Source of the DNA: Stagnimonas sp.
Lineage (GTDB): Bacteria > Pseudomonadota > Gammaproteobacteria > Nevskiales > Nevskiaceae
DNA length: 34,519 bases
Assembly (NCBI GenBank): GCA_030696045.1
Contig: JAUYNO010000032.1
Location: 1 to 34,519 of the forward strand
Reading direction: 5' to 3'
A model generated the notes under the pieces. The model was not told the DNA's origin and ran no database searches. It saw only the letters and a list, made by a program, of their open reading frames with translations. Both the position numbers and the translations under genes were made by a program. Numbering within the stretch: the first letter of the stretch is position 1; every line of letters begins with the position of its first letter. Below are positions 20,053-28,501 of this stretch, one piece after another.

Positions 20053-20058
20053 ATTATA
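20053..20058 (-). promoter_or_regulatory. Consensus -10 box for rsmG
   Basis: TATAAT on the minus strand, with no clear -35 at the right spacing. The predicted start is about 5 bases before the rsmG ATG at 20041, and there is no ribosome site, which suggests a leaderless or near-leaderless message. Confidence 0.45.
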
Positions 20059-20086
20059 GGGAGCCGATGCCGGCGCGCAGGGGCAT

Positions 20087-23000
20087 ATGATGCCGGGCAG
20101 TCGTTCCCCTGCCGCCGCCATGTCCGCCTGCCCGACCTGCTCCGCCGAAAATCCCGAGGGTTCGCGCTTCTGCAACCAGTGCGGCGCGCGACTGGGCGCG
20201 GAGGCCGCTCCCGAGCGCAAGAGCTACACGCCCAAGCATCTCGCCGACAAGATTCTCAGCCAGCGGGCGGCGATGCGCGGCGAGCGCAAGCGGGTGACGG
20301 TGCTGTTCTGCGATCTCAAGGGCTCGACCCGGCTGGCGCAGCAGGCCGGCGCTGAAGCCTGGCACGGCATCCTCGACCGCTTCTTCGGGATACTCGGCGC
20401 CGCCGTGCACCGCTACGAGGGCACGGTCAACCAGTACACCGGCGACGGCATCATGGCCCTGTTCGGTGCACCGCTGGCGCTGGAGGACCACGCCCAGCGC
20501 GCCTGCCTGGCAGCGCTGGAAATGCAGCGCGAACTGCGCCGCTATGCCGACGAGCTGCGCCTGTCCAGCGGCCTCAACCTCAGCCTGCGGGTCGGCCTCA
20601 ACAGCGGCGAGGTGATCGTCGGCGCCATCGGCGACGACCTGCGCATGGACTACACCGCCCAGGGCCTGACGGTGAACCTCGCCGCCCGCCTGGAGCAGAT
20701 CTGCGAGCCCGGCCAGATCTACCTCTCGCGTGACAGCGCCCGCCTGGTGGAAGGCTATTTCGCCCTGCGCGACCTGGGCCGGATGCAGGTCGCCGGCCTC
20801 GACGAGCCGGTCGAGGTCTATGCCCTGGAAGGCGAGGGCCCGCTGAAGAGCCGGCTGGACCGCTCGCTGGCGCGCGGCGGTTCGCCCTTCATCGGCCGCG
20901 AAGGCGAGATCGCGCAACTGATGGCGGCGCTGGACAAGGCCCGCGCCGGCGACGGCCAGATCGTCAGCGTGGTCGGCGAGGCCGGCATCGGCAAGTCGCG
21001 GCTCTGCTACGAGTTCACCCAGCTGTGCGCCGACGCCGGCTTCGAGCTGCACCGCGCCACCGGCGTGCCCTACGGCAACGCCCTGCCGCTCTATCCGGTA
21101 CAGACGCTGGCGCTGTCGCGCCTGGGCCTGGGGCCGCGCGCCACCCCGGCCGAGGTGCGCCGCCTGGTCGCCGGCACCTTCCTGCTGGAGCACCCGGAGC
21201 ACGCGGCGGCCTTGCCGATGGTGTTCGACTTCCTCGGTGCCGGCGAAACCAGCGCCGCCGCCCCCGACCGCGCCATCGCCGCCCGCGCCCAGCTGTTCGA
21301 GCTGCTCGCCCACTACCTGCCCTGCCCCAGCGAGCGCCCACTGCTGCTGCTGGTCGAGGACCTGCACTTTCTCGACGGCGCCAGCGAACAGTTCCTGGCC
21401 CAGCTCTGCGCCGGCGTGCGTGGCCACCGCGCCCTGCTGCTGCTCAATCACCGGCCGGACTACGACGACGCCTGGCTGCAGCCCTGGCTGGACCTGCGGA
21501 TCGCGGTGTCGGCGCTCGACGCCCGCCAGCTGGCCCAGCTCGCCCGCACCCGCCTGGGGCCGGACGACAGCCTGGCGCCGCTGGCGCAGCAGCTGGGCGC
21601 GCGCGCCGCCGGCAATCCCTATTTCGTCGAGGAGGCGGTGCAGGCCCTGGCCGATGCCGGCGAGCTGCTCGGCTCGCCCGGCTGCTACCGGCTGGCGCGG
21701 CCGCTGGCCGAGTGGAGCGCATGGCCCCGGCTGCCGATCCCGGACACGGTCCACGCCCTGCTGGCGGCGCGCATCGACCGCCTGGGCGAGCGCGACAAGG
21801 CGCTGCTGCAAACCGCCTCGGTGATCGGCCAGGAATTCACCGCCGCCGCGTTGGCGCCCCTACTGGATCTGGACGCCGAGCGCTGCGAATCGGCGCTGGC
21901 GGCGCTGGAGCGCAGCGGCTTCCTGCTGCGCGAGGGCAGCGGCAGTGGCAGCAAGCTCGCCTTCCGTCACCCACTGCTGCGCGAGGTCGCCTATGGCAGC
22001 CAGCTGGAAACGCAGCGGGCCCGGACCCATGCCCGGCTGGCGGAGGCGCTGCTGCAGCAATACCCGGTCGGCCCCGGTGGCAGCCCGGCTGCCGTGCGCA
22101 TCGCCCATCACTGGCAGCACGCCGGCGACTGGGCCCGCGCCGGCGAATGGAACCTGCAGGCGGCCCGCTGGGCCGGCACCCGCGACATGGAGATCAGCAT
22201 CGAGCAGATGCAGCTGGCGCTGCTGCACCTGGACCGCGCACCCGACAGCCCGCAGGTACAGCACCTGCGCATCGCCGCCCGCGCCGGCTTCATCCGCATC
22301 GCGCAGTTCACCCCGGTGGACCGGGCGGCAGTCGAGCGCGCCTACGCCGAGGGCCGGCAAATGGCGACGGCGCTGAAGGATCTGGCCGGCGGCGCCGAGC
22401 TGCTGATCTCCTACGGCAACGAGCAGTTGCACCGTGGCCATGCCGACGCCGCCGTGCGCCTGCACGCCGATGCGGTGCGGCTGTGCCTGGACAACGGCCA
22501 GGGCGAGCTGGTGCAGCGGTTCCGGCTGGCGATCCTGCTCAGCCATTTTTCCGCCGGGCAGCCGCGCGAGGGCATCGCCCTGGTCGACCGCGCCGACGAG
22601 GGTCGCTGGCGCCAGGAGGACATCGGCGAGGACAACTTCGTCTCGCGCGGCTTCCATGCGCTGATGCTGGCCTGGCTGGGCCAGCTGCCGCGCGCCTTGA
22701 GCGAGCTGCGCCAGGTGCTGGACTACGCCAGCCGGGAGGAGCGCAATGCCAGCTGGATGCACGCCTTCATGGTCGATCTGGCCTGGTTCAGCGGCGACTA
22801 CAGCGAGGCGCTGGCGCACGCACGGCTGGCGATGGAGCGGGCGCTGGCCACCGGCGGCCCCTATTTCCACGCCATCGCCGCCCGCGCGCTGGCCATGGCC
22901 CTGAGTTTCAACGGCCAGCACGCCGAAGCCCTGGAAGTGCTCAGCGGCCAGCGCCAGCACGTCGTCGCCGGCGGCCTGGCGCACCAGTTCGAGGCCTACC

Positions 23001-23395
23001 ATTTGGCCACCGAAGCCCTGGTGCTGCGCCGCGACGGCCGCCTCGACGAGGCCCGCCGCACCGCCGAGGCGGCAATCGCCGGGGCCCGCCGCTCCAACTC
23101 CCGGGTCTGGGAAATCTATGCCTGGCTGATGCTGCTGGAACTGCCGCAGGACGCCCTGCCCGGCGAACGCGCGCTGCAGGGCCTGGCGCGGATCGAGGAG
23201 CTGATCGACCTCGCCGCGGCCGAGGGCTTCAGACCCTGGCTGCTGCTGCACCGCGCCCGCTGGTGCGAGAGCTGCGCCGAGCGCGCCGACTGGCTGGAAC
23301 GCGCCGCCGAGCTGTTCGAACAGGGCGGCGCCCCCGAGCAGGCGCGCCGCCTGCGCGCCAGCACCCGCGCGGAACGGACCTTGCTTGAGGCATAG
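20087..23395 (+). CDS. Zinc-ribbon / class III nucleotide cyclase / AAA ATPase / TPR protein
   Basis: 1102 aa multidomain signalling protein. Domains in order: zinc ribbon with Cys15, 18, 29 and 32 (CPTCSAENPEG...FCNQCG); class III adenylate/guanylate cyclase domain (about 68-250) with metal Asp76 (LFCDLKGS) and Asp120 (TGDGIMALFGAP) and the transition-state Asn197/Arg201 in VNLAARLE; AAA/NACHT-like ATPase with Walker A GEAGIGKS (297-304) and Walker B LLLLVEDLHFLDGAS; then a long helical TPR-like half. Gln116 stands where many cyclases have the adenine-selecting Lys; as I recall this NQ(Y/F)xGDG form is common in this fused family. The start is uncertain: 20087/20090 follow AGGGG, while 20120 sits just before the zinc ribbon but has no ribosome site. 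It leads an operon with the amidohydrolases and tag. Confidence 0.93.
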   Translation: MMPGSRSPAAAMSACPTCSAENPEGSRFCNQCGARLGAEAAPERKSYTPKHLADKILSQRAAMRGERKRVTVLFCDLKGSTRLAQQAGAEAWHGILDRFFGILGAAVHRYEGTVNQYTGDGIMALFGAPLALEDHAQRACLAALEMQRELRRYADELRLSSGLNLSLRVGLNSGEVIVGAIGDDLRMDYTAQGLTVNLAARLEQICEPGQIYLSRDSARLVEGYFALRDLGRMQVAGLDEPVEVYALEGEGPLKSRLDRSLARGGSPFIGREGEIAQLMAALDKARAGDGQIVSVVGEAGIGKSRLCYEFTQLCADAGFELHRATGVPYGNALPLYPVQTLALSRLGLGPRATPAEVRRLVAGTFLLEHPEHAAALPMVFDFLGAGETSAAAPDRAIAARAQLFELLAHYLPCPSERPLLLLVEDLHFLDGASEQFLAQLCAGVRGHRALLLLNHRPDYDDAWLQPWLDLRIAVSALDARQLAQLARTRLGPDDSLAPLAQQLGARAAGNPYFVEEAVQALADAGELLGSPGCYRLARPLAEWSAWPRLPIPDTVHALLAARIDRLGERDKALLQTASVIGQEFTAAALAPLLDLDAERCESALAALERSGFLLREGSGSGSKLAFRHPLLREVAYGSQLETQRARTHARLAEALLQQYPVGPGGSPAAVRIAHHWQHAGDWARAGEWNLQAARWAGTRDMEISIEQMQLALLHLDRAPDSPQVQHLRIAARAGFIRIAQFTPVDRAAVERAYAEGRQMATALKDLAGGAELLISYGNEQLHRGHADAAVRLHADAVRLCLDNGQGELVQRFRLAILLSHFSAGQPREGIALVDRADEGRWRQEDIGEDNFVSRGFHALMLAWLGQLPRALSELRQVLDYASREERNASWMHAFMVDLAWFSGDYSEALAHARLAMERALATGGPYFHAIAARALAMALSFNGQHAEALEVLSGQRQHVVAGGLAHQFEAYHLATEALVLRRDGRLDEARRTAEAAIAGARRSNSRVWEIYAWLMLLELPQDALPGERALQGLARIEELIDLAAAEGFRPWLLLHRARWCESCAERADWLERAAELFEQGGAPEQARRLRASTRAERTLLEA

Positions 23396-23423
23396 TCTTT
23401 CGCAGCACCCGACGAGCTTTGCC

Positions 23424-24890
23424 ATGCGCCCATCCCTGTTTGCCGTCGCCGCGTCCCTGAGTCTGCTGCTGAGCCTCGGCGCCTGCGACAAGTCCGAGCC
23501 CAAGACCGGCCCCTATGCCAGCACCTACGCCGCGCCCGTCGCGCCGGCCCTGCTGATCACCCACGCCACCATCCTCACCGGCGCCGGCCGCAAGCTGGAA
23601 GACGCCTCGCTGCTGGTGCAGGACGGCAAGATCGTCGCCGTTGGCAACGAGGTCGCGCCGCCGCCGCAGGTCGAGATCCTCGACGCCAAGGGCCGCTGGC
23701 TGACGCCGGGCCTGATCGACGCCCACTCGCACCTGGGCGTCTATCCCAGCCCCGAGATCTGGGCCACCGCCGATGGCAACGAGCTAACCGACCCGGTCAC
23801 CCCCAATGTCTGGAGCGAGCACTCGGTGTGGCCGCAGGACCCGGGCTTCGAGGCCGCGCGCGCTGGCGGCATCACCAGCCTCCTGATCCTGCCGGGCTCC
23901 GGCAATCTCATCGGCGGTCGCGGCACGGTGTTCAAGAACCTGCCGGCGACCAGCTACCAGACGATGAAATTTCCGGGCGCGCCCTACTCGCTGAAGATGG
24001 CCTGCGGCGAGAACCCCAAGCGGGTCTACGGCAAGGAGGGCAAGAAGGCGCCCGCCACCCGCATGGGCAACGTCGCCGGCTATCGCGCCGCCTTCATCAA
24101 GGCCCAGGAATACGCCGCCAAGCACAAGGACGGCGGCGGCGAAGGCCGCGACCTGGGCATGGAAACCCTGGCCGGCGTGCTCAAGGGCGAGATCCTGGTG
24201 CAGAACCACTGCTACCGCGCCGACGAGATGGAAACCATGCTCGACCTGGCCAAGGAATTCGAGTTCAAGATCTCGACCTTCCACCACGCCGTCGAGGCCT
24301 ACAAGATCGCCGGCCGGCTGGCCGAGGAAGGCGTCTGCGGCGCGCTCTGGGCCGACTGGTGGGGCTTCAAGCTGGAGGCCTGGGACGGCATCCGCGAGAA
24401 CATCGCCATCGTCGACGCAGCGGTCAGCAAGTCCGGCGCGCGCGGCTGCGCCATCGTGCATTCCGACGATCCCTACGGCATCCAGCGCCTTAACCAGGAG
24501 GCCGCCAAGGCCATGGCCGCTGGCCGCCGCGCCGGCCTGGTGATCCGCGACGAGGACGCCATCGCCTGGATCACCGCCAATCCGGCCCGGGCCATCGGCA
24601 TCGGCGACCAGACCGGCAGCCTGGAACCCGGCAAGAACGCCGACCTGGTGCTGTGGAACGGCACGCCCTTCTCCAGCTATGCGCTGGCGGACCGCGTCTA
24701 CATCGACGGCACGCTGCGCTACGACCGCGCCAGCCGCAAGGCGCCCGACAGCGACTTCGCGCTCGGCCTGGCGCCGCCCGAAGAAGCGCTGCAGGCCATG
24801 CCACCGCCGCCACCACCACCGCCGGCCGCGCCCGACAGCGCCGCCGCCCCGACCGAAGCCGCGCCCGCCGCTGCGGAGACCCAGCCATGA
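23424..24890 (+). CDS. Amidohydrolase-family lipoprotein (metal ligands present)
   Basis: 488 aa from the ATG at 23424. Lipoprotein signal: a hydrophobic run, then LGAC with Cys21, so it is probably periplasmic and membrane-anchored. TPGLIDAHSHLG gives the metal HxH (His101, His103). Further likely ligands are His262 (VQNHCYRADE), His287/288 (STFHHAVEA) and Asp348/349 (VHSDDPYG). That is an imidazolonepropionase-like arrangement. FPGAPYSLKMACGENPKRVYG is a subfamily signature. The C-terminus ends in a run of eight prolines and an Ala/Pro-rich tail. It overlaps the next gene by ATGA. The substrate is unknown. Confidence 0.93.
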   Translation: MRPSLFAVAASLSLLLSLGACDKSEPKTGPYASTYAAPVAPALLITHATILTGAGRKLEDASLLVQDGKIVAVGNEVAPPPQVEILDAKGRWLTPGLIDAHSHLGVYPSPEIWATADGNELTDPVTPNVWSEHSVWPQDPGFEAARAGGITSLLILPGSGNLIGGRGTVFKNLPATSYQTMKFPGAPYSLKMACGENPKRVYGKEGKKAPATRMGNVAGYRAAFIKAQEYAAKHKDGGGEGRDLGMETLAGVLKGEILVQNHCYRADEMETMLDLAKEFEFKISTFHHAVEAYKIAGRLAEEGVCGALWADWWGFKLEAWDGIRENIAIVDAAVSKSGARGCAIVHSDDPYGIQRLNQEAAKAMAAGRRAGLVIRDEDAIAWITANPARAIGIGDQTGSLEPGKNADLVLWNGTPFSSYALADRVYIDGTLRYDRASRKAPDSDFALGLAPPEEALQAMPPPPPPPPAAPDSAAAPTEAAPAAAETQP

Positions 24891-26158
24891 CCCGCCACCC
24901 CTGGCTGCGCCACCGGACCCGCCGGCTCGCCCCGCTCGCGCTCGCGCTCGCCACCACCCTGCCGGCCCAGGCCGGCGTGCTCGCCATCACCAATGCCAAG
25001 CTGCACACCGTCGGCGGCGGCACTCTGGACAAGGCGACCCTGCTGATCCGCAACGACCTGATCGAAGCGGTCGGCGTCGGCATCGCCCCGCCCGAGGGCG
25101 CGAAGATCGTCGATGTGGGCGGCGCCGCCGTCACCCCCGGCCTGTTCGATGCCTACACGCATCTGGGGCTGGAGGAGATCAGCGGTGTCGACGAGACCCG
25201 CGACGACCGCGGCAGCAATCCGCGCTACAGCGCCGCGCTCGACGTGGTCGATGGCCTCAACCCGCGCTCTGTGCTGATCCCGGTCCAGCGCATCGAGGGC
25301 ATCACCCAGGCCATGAGCGCGCCCAGCACCGGCGAGGGCGGCCCGCTGCTGGCGGGCCGTGGCGCCGTCATCAACCTCGGCCAGCTGTCGCCGGAGTTCT
25401 TCGTCGCCCGAGCCCGCGCCGCCCAGTTCCTGCCCCTGGGCGAGGCCGCGATGGGCACGGTGCAGGGCGGCCGTCCGACCCTGCTGCTAGCCCTGCGCGA
25501 AGCCTTTGAGGAAGCGCGGAACGGCGCGCCCGCCAGCGTGCAGCGCCCGGCCCTGCTCGGCGCGCTCGATGCTGCCGCGCTGCGGCCGGTGCTCAACGGC
25601 GAGCAGCCCCTGGTGGTCGATGTGCACCGAGCCGCCGACATCCGCGCCCTGCTCAAGCTCGCCGAGGACTACGGCATCAAGCTGGTGATCCACGGCGGCG
25701 CCGAAGCCCACCTGCTGGCCCGTGAACTGGCGGAGCGGCAGGTGCCGGTGATCCTCGACCCGACCTACAACCTGCCCGCCCACTTCGAGGCCCTGGCCGC
25801 GCGCAGCGACAGCGCCAGCCTGCTGTACCGCGCCGGTGTCACCCTGGCCTTCTCCGCCGCCGGCGACCAGGGTGGCCACAACAGCCGCAACATCCGCCAA
25901 CTCGCTGGCAACGCCGTCGCCCACGGCCTGCCCTGGGACGCGGCGCTGGCCGCCATCACGCTCAACCCAGCGAAGATCTACGGCCTCGATTCGACGCTGG
26001 GCACGCTGGAAGCCGGCAAGCAGGCCAGCTTCGTGATCTGGGATGGCGATGATCCGCTGGAACTGGGCAGCTATCCGAGGCAGGTCTATGCGGCGGGTGT
26101 CGCGGTGCCGATGACGAGTCGGCAGACCTTGTTGCGGGATCGCTACATCAAGCGCTGA
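24887..26158 (+). CDS. Amidohydrolase-like exported protein with degenerate metal site
   Basis: 423 aa. Sec-type signal peptide (positive MTRHPWLRHRTRR, hydrophobic run, AQA-G near 27-30). The fold matches the preceding gene (VTPGLFDAYTHLGLEE; LNPAKIYGLDSTLGTLEAGK near the end), but the HxH pair is Tyr90-Thr-His92, so the first metal His is lost. His247 and His269 remain. The region matching HSDD reads SAAGD (Asp327). It may bind one metal or serve as a non-catalytic partner of the upstream enzyme. The start at 24887 overlaps the upstream stop (ATGA), which argues for a fixed 1:1 expression ratio. Confidence 0.92.
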   Translation: MTRHPWLRHRTRRLAPLALALATTLPAQAGVLAITNAKLHTVGGGTLDKATLLIRNDLIEAVGVGIAPPEGAKIVDVGGAAVTPGLFDAYTHLGLEEISGVDETRDDRGSNPRYSAALDVVDGLNPRSVLIPVQRIEGITQAMSAPSTGEGGPLLAGRGAVINLGQLSPEFFVARARAAQFLPLGEAAMGTVQGGRPTLLLALREAFEEARNGAPASVQRPALLGALDAAALRPVLNGEQPLVVDVHRAADIRALLKLAEDYGIKLVIHGGAEAHLLARELAERQVPVILDPTYNLPAHFEALAARSDSASLLYRAGVTLAFSAAGDQGGHNSRNIRQLAGNAVAHGLPWDAALAAITLNPAKIYGLDSTLGTLEAGKQASFVIWDGDDPLELGSYPRQVYAAGVAVPMTSRQTLLRDRYIKR

Positions 26159-26166
26159 GGCTCTCC

Positions 26167-26763
26167 GTGTCCGAAGACCAGCTGGCACCGATGGGCGAGG
26201 ATGGGCGGCGGCGCTGCCGCTGGAGCCTTTCCACGCCCGAATACCAGCGATATCACGACGAAGAATGGGGCCGGCCCTGCCATGACGAGCAGCGGCTGTT
26301 CGAGATGCTGCTGCTGGAGGGCGCTCAGGCCGGCCTGAGCTGGCGCACCATTCTTGAGAAGCGCGAGGGCTATCGCCTGCTGTTCGACCAGTTCGACGCG
26401 AAGAAGATCGCGCGCTACACCGATGCGCAGCTGGAGAAGAAGCTGCTGGACGCGCGCATCGTCCGCAACCGACTAAAAGTGTTCGGCTTCCGCCGCAACG
26501 CGCAGGCATACCTAGAACTTTGCGAGGAGTTCGGCAGTCTCGATGCCTGGCTGTGGCAGCAGGTCGGTGGCAAGCCGATCCGCAATCACTGGACGGCTCA
26601 CAGCGGCGTGCCGGCTTCGACGCCCTTGTCGGACTCGATCAGCAAGGCGCTGAAGAAGCGCGGCTTCACCTTTGTCGGCTCGACCATCATCTACGCCTAT
26701 CTGCAGGCGGTGGGGGTGGTGAATGATCACCTGACGAGCTGTTTTTGCTACCGCCCGGCGTAG
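26167..26763 (+). CDS. tag: DNA-3-methyladenine glycosylase I
   Basis: 198 aa. Removes 3-methyladenine from alkylated DNA. The GTG start at 26167 follows TGAGG; the family core begins at about residue 14. The structural zinc ligands are present: Cys17 (RRCRW), His30 (YHDEEWG), His188 and Cys192 (VNDHLTSC). Glu51 in LLEGAQAGLSW is the base-recognition Glu. KALKKRGFTFVGSTIIYAYLQA is conserved. It lies 8 bases after the amidohydrolase gene. The stop codon TAG is part of a REP element. Confidence 0.97.
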   Translation: MSEDQLAPMGEDGRRRCRWSLSTPEYQRYHDEEWGRPCHDEQRLFEMLLLEGAQAGLSWRTILEKREGYRLLFDQFDAKKIARYTDAQLEKKLLDARIVRNRLKVFGFRRNAQAYLELCEEFGSLDAWLWQQVGGKPIRNHWTAHSGVPASTPLSDSISKALKKRGFTFVGSTIIYAYLQAVGVVNDHLTSCFCYRPA

Positions 26764-26813
26764 GGCGCGCTATGCGCGCCGACCGGTTCAGCGGCGCATG
26801 GAATGCGCCCTAC
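26760..26813. repeat. REP doublet (REPIN-like) at the end of tag
   Basis: Unit 1, plus strand, 26760-26780: GTAG then GGCGCGC-TAT-GCGCGCC. Unit 2, minus strand, 26813-26794: GTAG then GGCGCAT-TCC-ATGCGCC. They are inverted and 13 bases apart, each with the GTAG head typical of RAYT-linked REP sequences. The first GTAG supplies the tag stop codon. It may also end transcription of the cyclase operon. Confidence 0.8.
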
Positions 26814-26849
26814 AGAGTGGGTTGAAGCGGGAAGCAGCGCACCGTAGTT

Positions 26850-27020
26850 CCCCTCCCCCCTCGTGGGGGAGGGGTTAGGGGAGAGGGGGCGGGCGGCGAA
26901 GACGACCGTTGCACTCTTGGACGATGAAAGTCCCCCCTCTCCCGCGTTTGGCTTGGGTCGGAACTGACATTGAGTCAGTTCCGCTTAGGCCAAACGCCCT
27001 CTCCCACGAGGGGAGAGGGG
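26850..27020. repeat. GC-rich composite inverted-repeat element downstream of tag and the kinase gene
   Basis: Fills the gap between the convergent tag and kinase genes. Hairpin A: CCCCTCCCCC (26850-26859) with GGGGGAGGGG (26865-26874), loop CTCGT. Hairpin C: CCCTCTCCC (26997-27005) with GGGAGAGGG (27011-27019), loop ACGAG, an inverted copy of A. Between them are nested stems GCGTTTGGC (26944-26952)/GCCAAACGC (26989-26997) and CGGAACTGAC (26959-26968)/GTCAGTTCCG (26974-26983). It resembles the C-rich intergenic palindromes common in high-GC proteobacteria. Confidence 0.75.
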
Positions 27021-27026
27021 AAACAT

Positions 27027-28355
27027 TTACTGGCTCGGCAAGATCAGCCTGACTTCCAGCCCACCACCCTCCCGATTCGCCAGCACCAGCCTGCCCTCGT
27101 GCGCCTCGATGATCTCGCGGCAGAGCGTCAGGCCCAGGCCGGTGCCCTCGCTCTTGGTCGAGTAGAACGGCAGCAGGGCGTTCGCCAGCACCGTCTCGGA
27201 CATGCCCGGTCCGCGGTCCAGCACCCGCAGCACCAGGGCGCCCGGCTCCTCGCGCACGGACAGGCTCACCGCTTCGGGTGCGCTGCCGGACTCGTGGGCG
27301 TTCTTGATGAGATTTATCAGCACCTGCTGGATCTGCGCGGCGTCGAAGCGCGCGGCGCGCACCGGTGGCGGCCCGGCCAGCTCGACGCGCACGGCGGCCT
27401 GCAGGCCGCCCAGGAAGCTCGGCCAATCGACCGCCTCCAGGCGTGGCCTGGGCAGCTTGGCGAACTGCGCGTAGTCCTCCAGAAAACCCTTGAGCCGATG
27501 CGCGCGGTCGTCGATGGTGTCGAACACCAGGCCGAGCTTGTCGGTGCGGCCCTGCTCCACCAGCAGGCGGCCGCTGTGCGCCATCGAGGCGATGGGTGCC
27601 AGCGAGTTGTTGAGCTCGTGGCTGATGACGCGGATCACCTTCTTCCAGCTCTCCAGCTCCTGCCGGTTCAGCTCGCGGGTCAGGCGCTTGAACAGGTGCA
27701 GCCAGTGATCGCGGGTGTTGAGCGTGAAGCGGCGGCGGGTGACGTGATAGACCTCGGGCTCCTCGCCGCCGGCGACGGTGTAGAGACCGTCGGCCTCGGC
27801 CTGCGCCGCTTCGCGCAGGCTCTCGGGCGCGTTGGCTAGCAGGGCGGCGAAGCTATGGCCTTCCATCTTGCGGCCGTGGTGGAACAGCTGGCGCGCGGCG
27901 GTGTTGGCGTAGATCACCGCGCCATTGGCATTGGTCAGCACCAGGGCCCAGGGCGTGGTCTGGATCACCGTGTCGAGCAGCAGCTCGCGCTGGAACAGCT
28001 CCTGCCGCTCCTGGCGCAGCACATCGCCGATGCGGTTGTAGAGCCGCGCCAGATCGCCCAGTTCGTCATCCCGATTGACCGCGATGGAGAGCGAGAAGTC
28101 GCCGTCACGGAAGCCGGCGACCCCGTCGCGCAGCACCTGCAGGTAGCGGTTGATCGGCTGCATCAGCAGATGCAGCGCGAACAGGGCGGCGGGGAGCAGG
28201 ATCAGCAGGGCAAACAGGGCGGCGTGCGGCAGCGGAGCGTCGATCTGCACGACCAGAGCGGTGACGATCACGCAGGCGGCAACCACGGCCGCGACCAGGA
28301 TGCCGATGCGGGCTTCGAGGGTGAGGGCGGGGCGGGGTTTGGGTGGGGTCGGCAT
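27027..28355 (-). CDS. NtrY-like sensor histidine kinase
   Basis: 442 aa. Two membrane helices (about 17-38 and 45-65) with a very short periplasmic loop, a HAMP linker (66-118), a PAS domain (about 125-215), HisKA with phospho-accepting His246 in VISHELNNSLAPI, and an HATPase domain with QVLINLIKNA (N box), DRGPGM (G1), PFYSTK (F box) and GTGLGLTL (G2). The short loop suggests it senses a membrane or cytosolic signal. It probably phosphorylates the NtrC-type regulator encoded just upstream. It is separated from that gene by 146 bases filled with a GC-rich repeat, and a second repeat of the same family follows its stop. Confidence 0.95.
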   Translation of the reverse strand: MPTPPKPRPALTLEARIGILVAAVVAACVIVTALVVQIDAPLPHAALFALLILLPAALFALHLLMQPINRYLQVLRDGVAGFRDGDFSLSIAVNRDDELGDLARLYNRIGDVLRQERQELFQRELLLDTVIQTTPWALVLTNANGAVIYANTAARQLFHHGRKMEGHSFAALLANAPESLREAAQAEADGLYTVAGGEEPEVYHVTRRRFTLNTRDHWLHLFKRLTRELNRQELESWKKVIRVISHELNNSLAPIASMAHSGRLLVEQGRTDKLGLVFDTIDDRAHRLKGFLEDYAQFAKLPRPRLEAVDWPSFLGGLQAAVRVELAGPPPVRAARFDAAQIQQVLINLIKNAHESGSAPEAVSLSVREEPGALVLRVLDRGPGMSETVLANALLPFYSTKSEGTGLGLTLCREIIEAHEGRLVLANREGGGLEVRLILPSQ

Positions 28356-28385
28356 GGCTTTAAGGGTAATTCTTTCGCGCTGCTA

Positions 28386-28491
28386 CCCCCTCCCCCTTGC
28401 GGGGAGGGCTGGGGAGGGGGGCGCTCGCCGGAGAGTGAGCACTTTGTCGCGACAGACCCCCTCCCCTACCCCTCCCCGCAAGGGGGAGGGG
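28386..28491. repeat. GC-rich inverted-repeat pair between the regulator and kinase genes
   Basis: Two nearly identical 35-base units in opposite orientation: 28386-28420 (plus) and 28457-28491 (minus), 36 bases apart. Each contains CCCCTCCCCCTTGCGGGGAG followed by a second G-rich arm; they differ at a couple of positions (GGCTGGGG against GGGTAGGG). Each unit folds by itself and the two can pair with each other. It is related to hairpins A and C at 26850-27020. It lies inside the operon, so it may reduce read-through into the kinase gene. Confidence 0.8.
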
Positions 28492-28501
28492 AAAAAGAAA
28501 C

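Noticed and set aside
16863..20120. parS site or oriC near parAB/rsmG
   Set aside because: I found no TGTTTCACGTGAAACA-like palindrome and no cluster of TTATCCACA boxes.
26850..28491. CRISPR-like array
   Set aside because: The repeats are few, inverted and separated by a gene; there is no regular spacer pattern and no cas gene.
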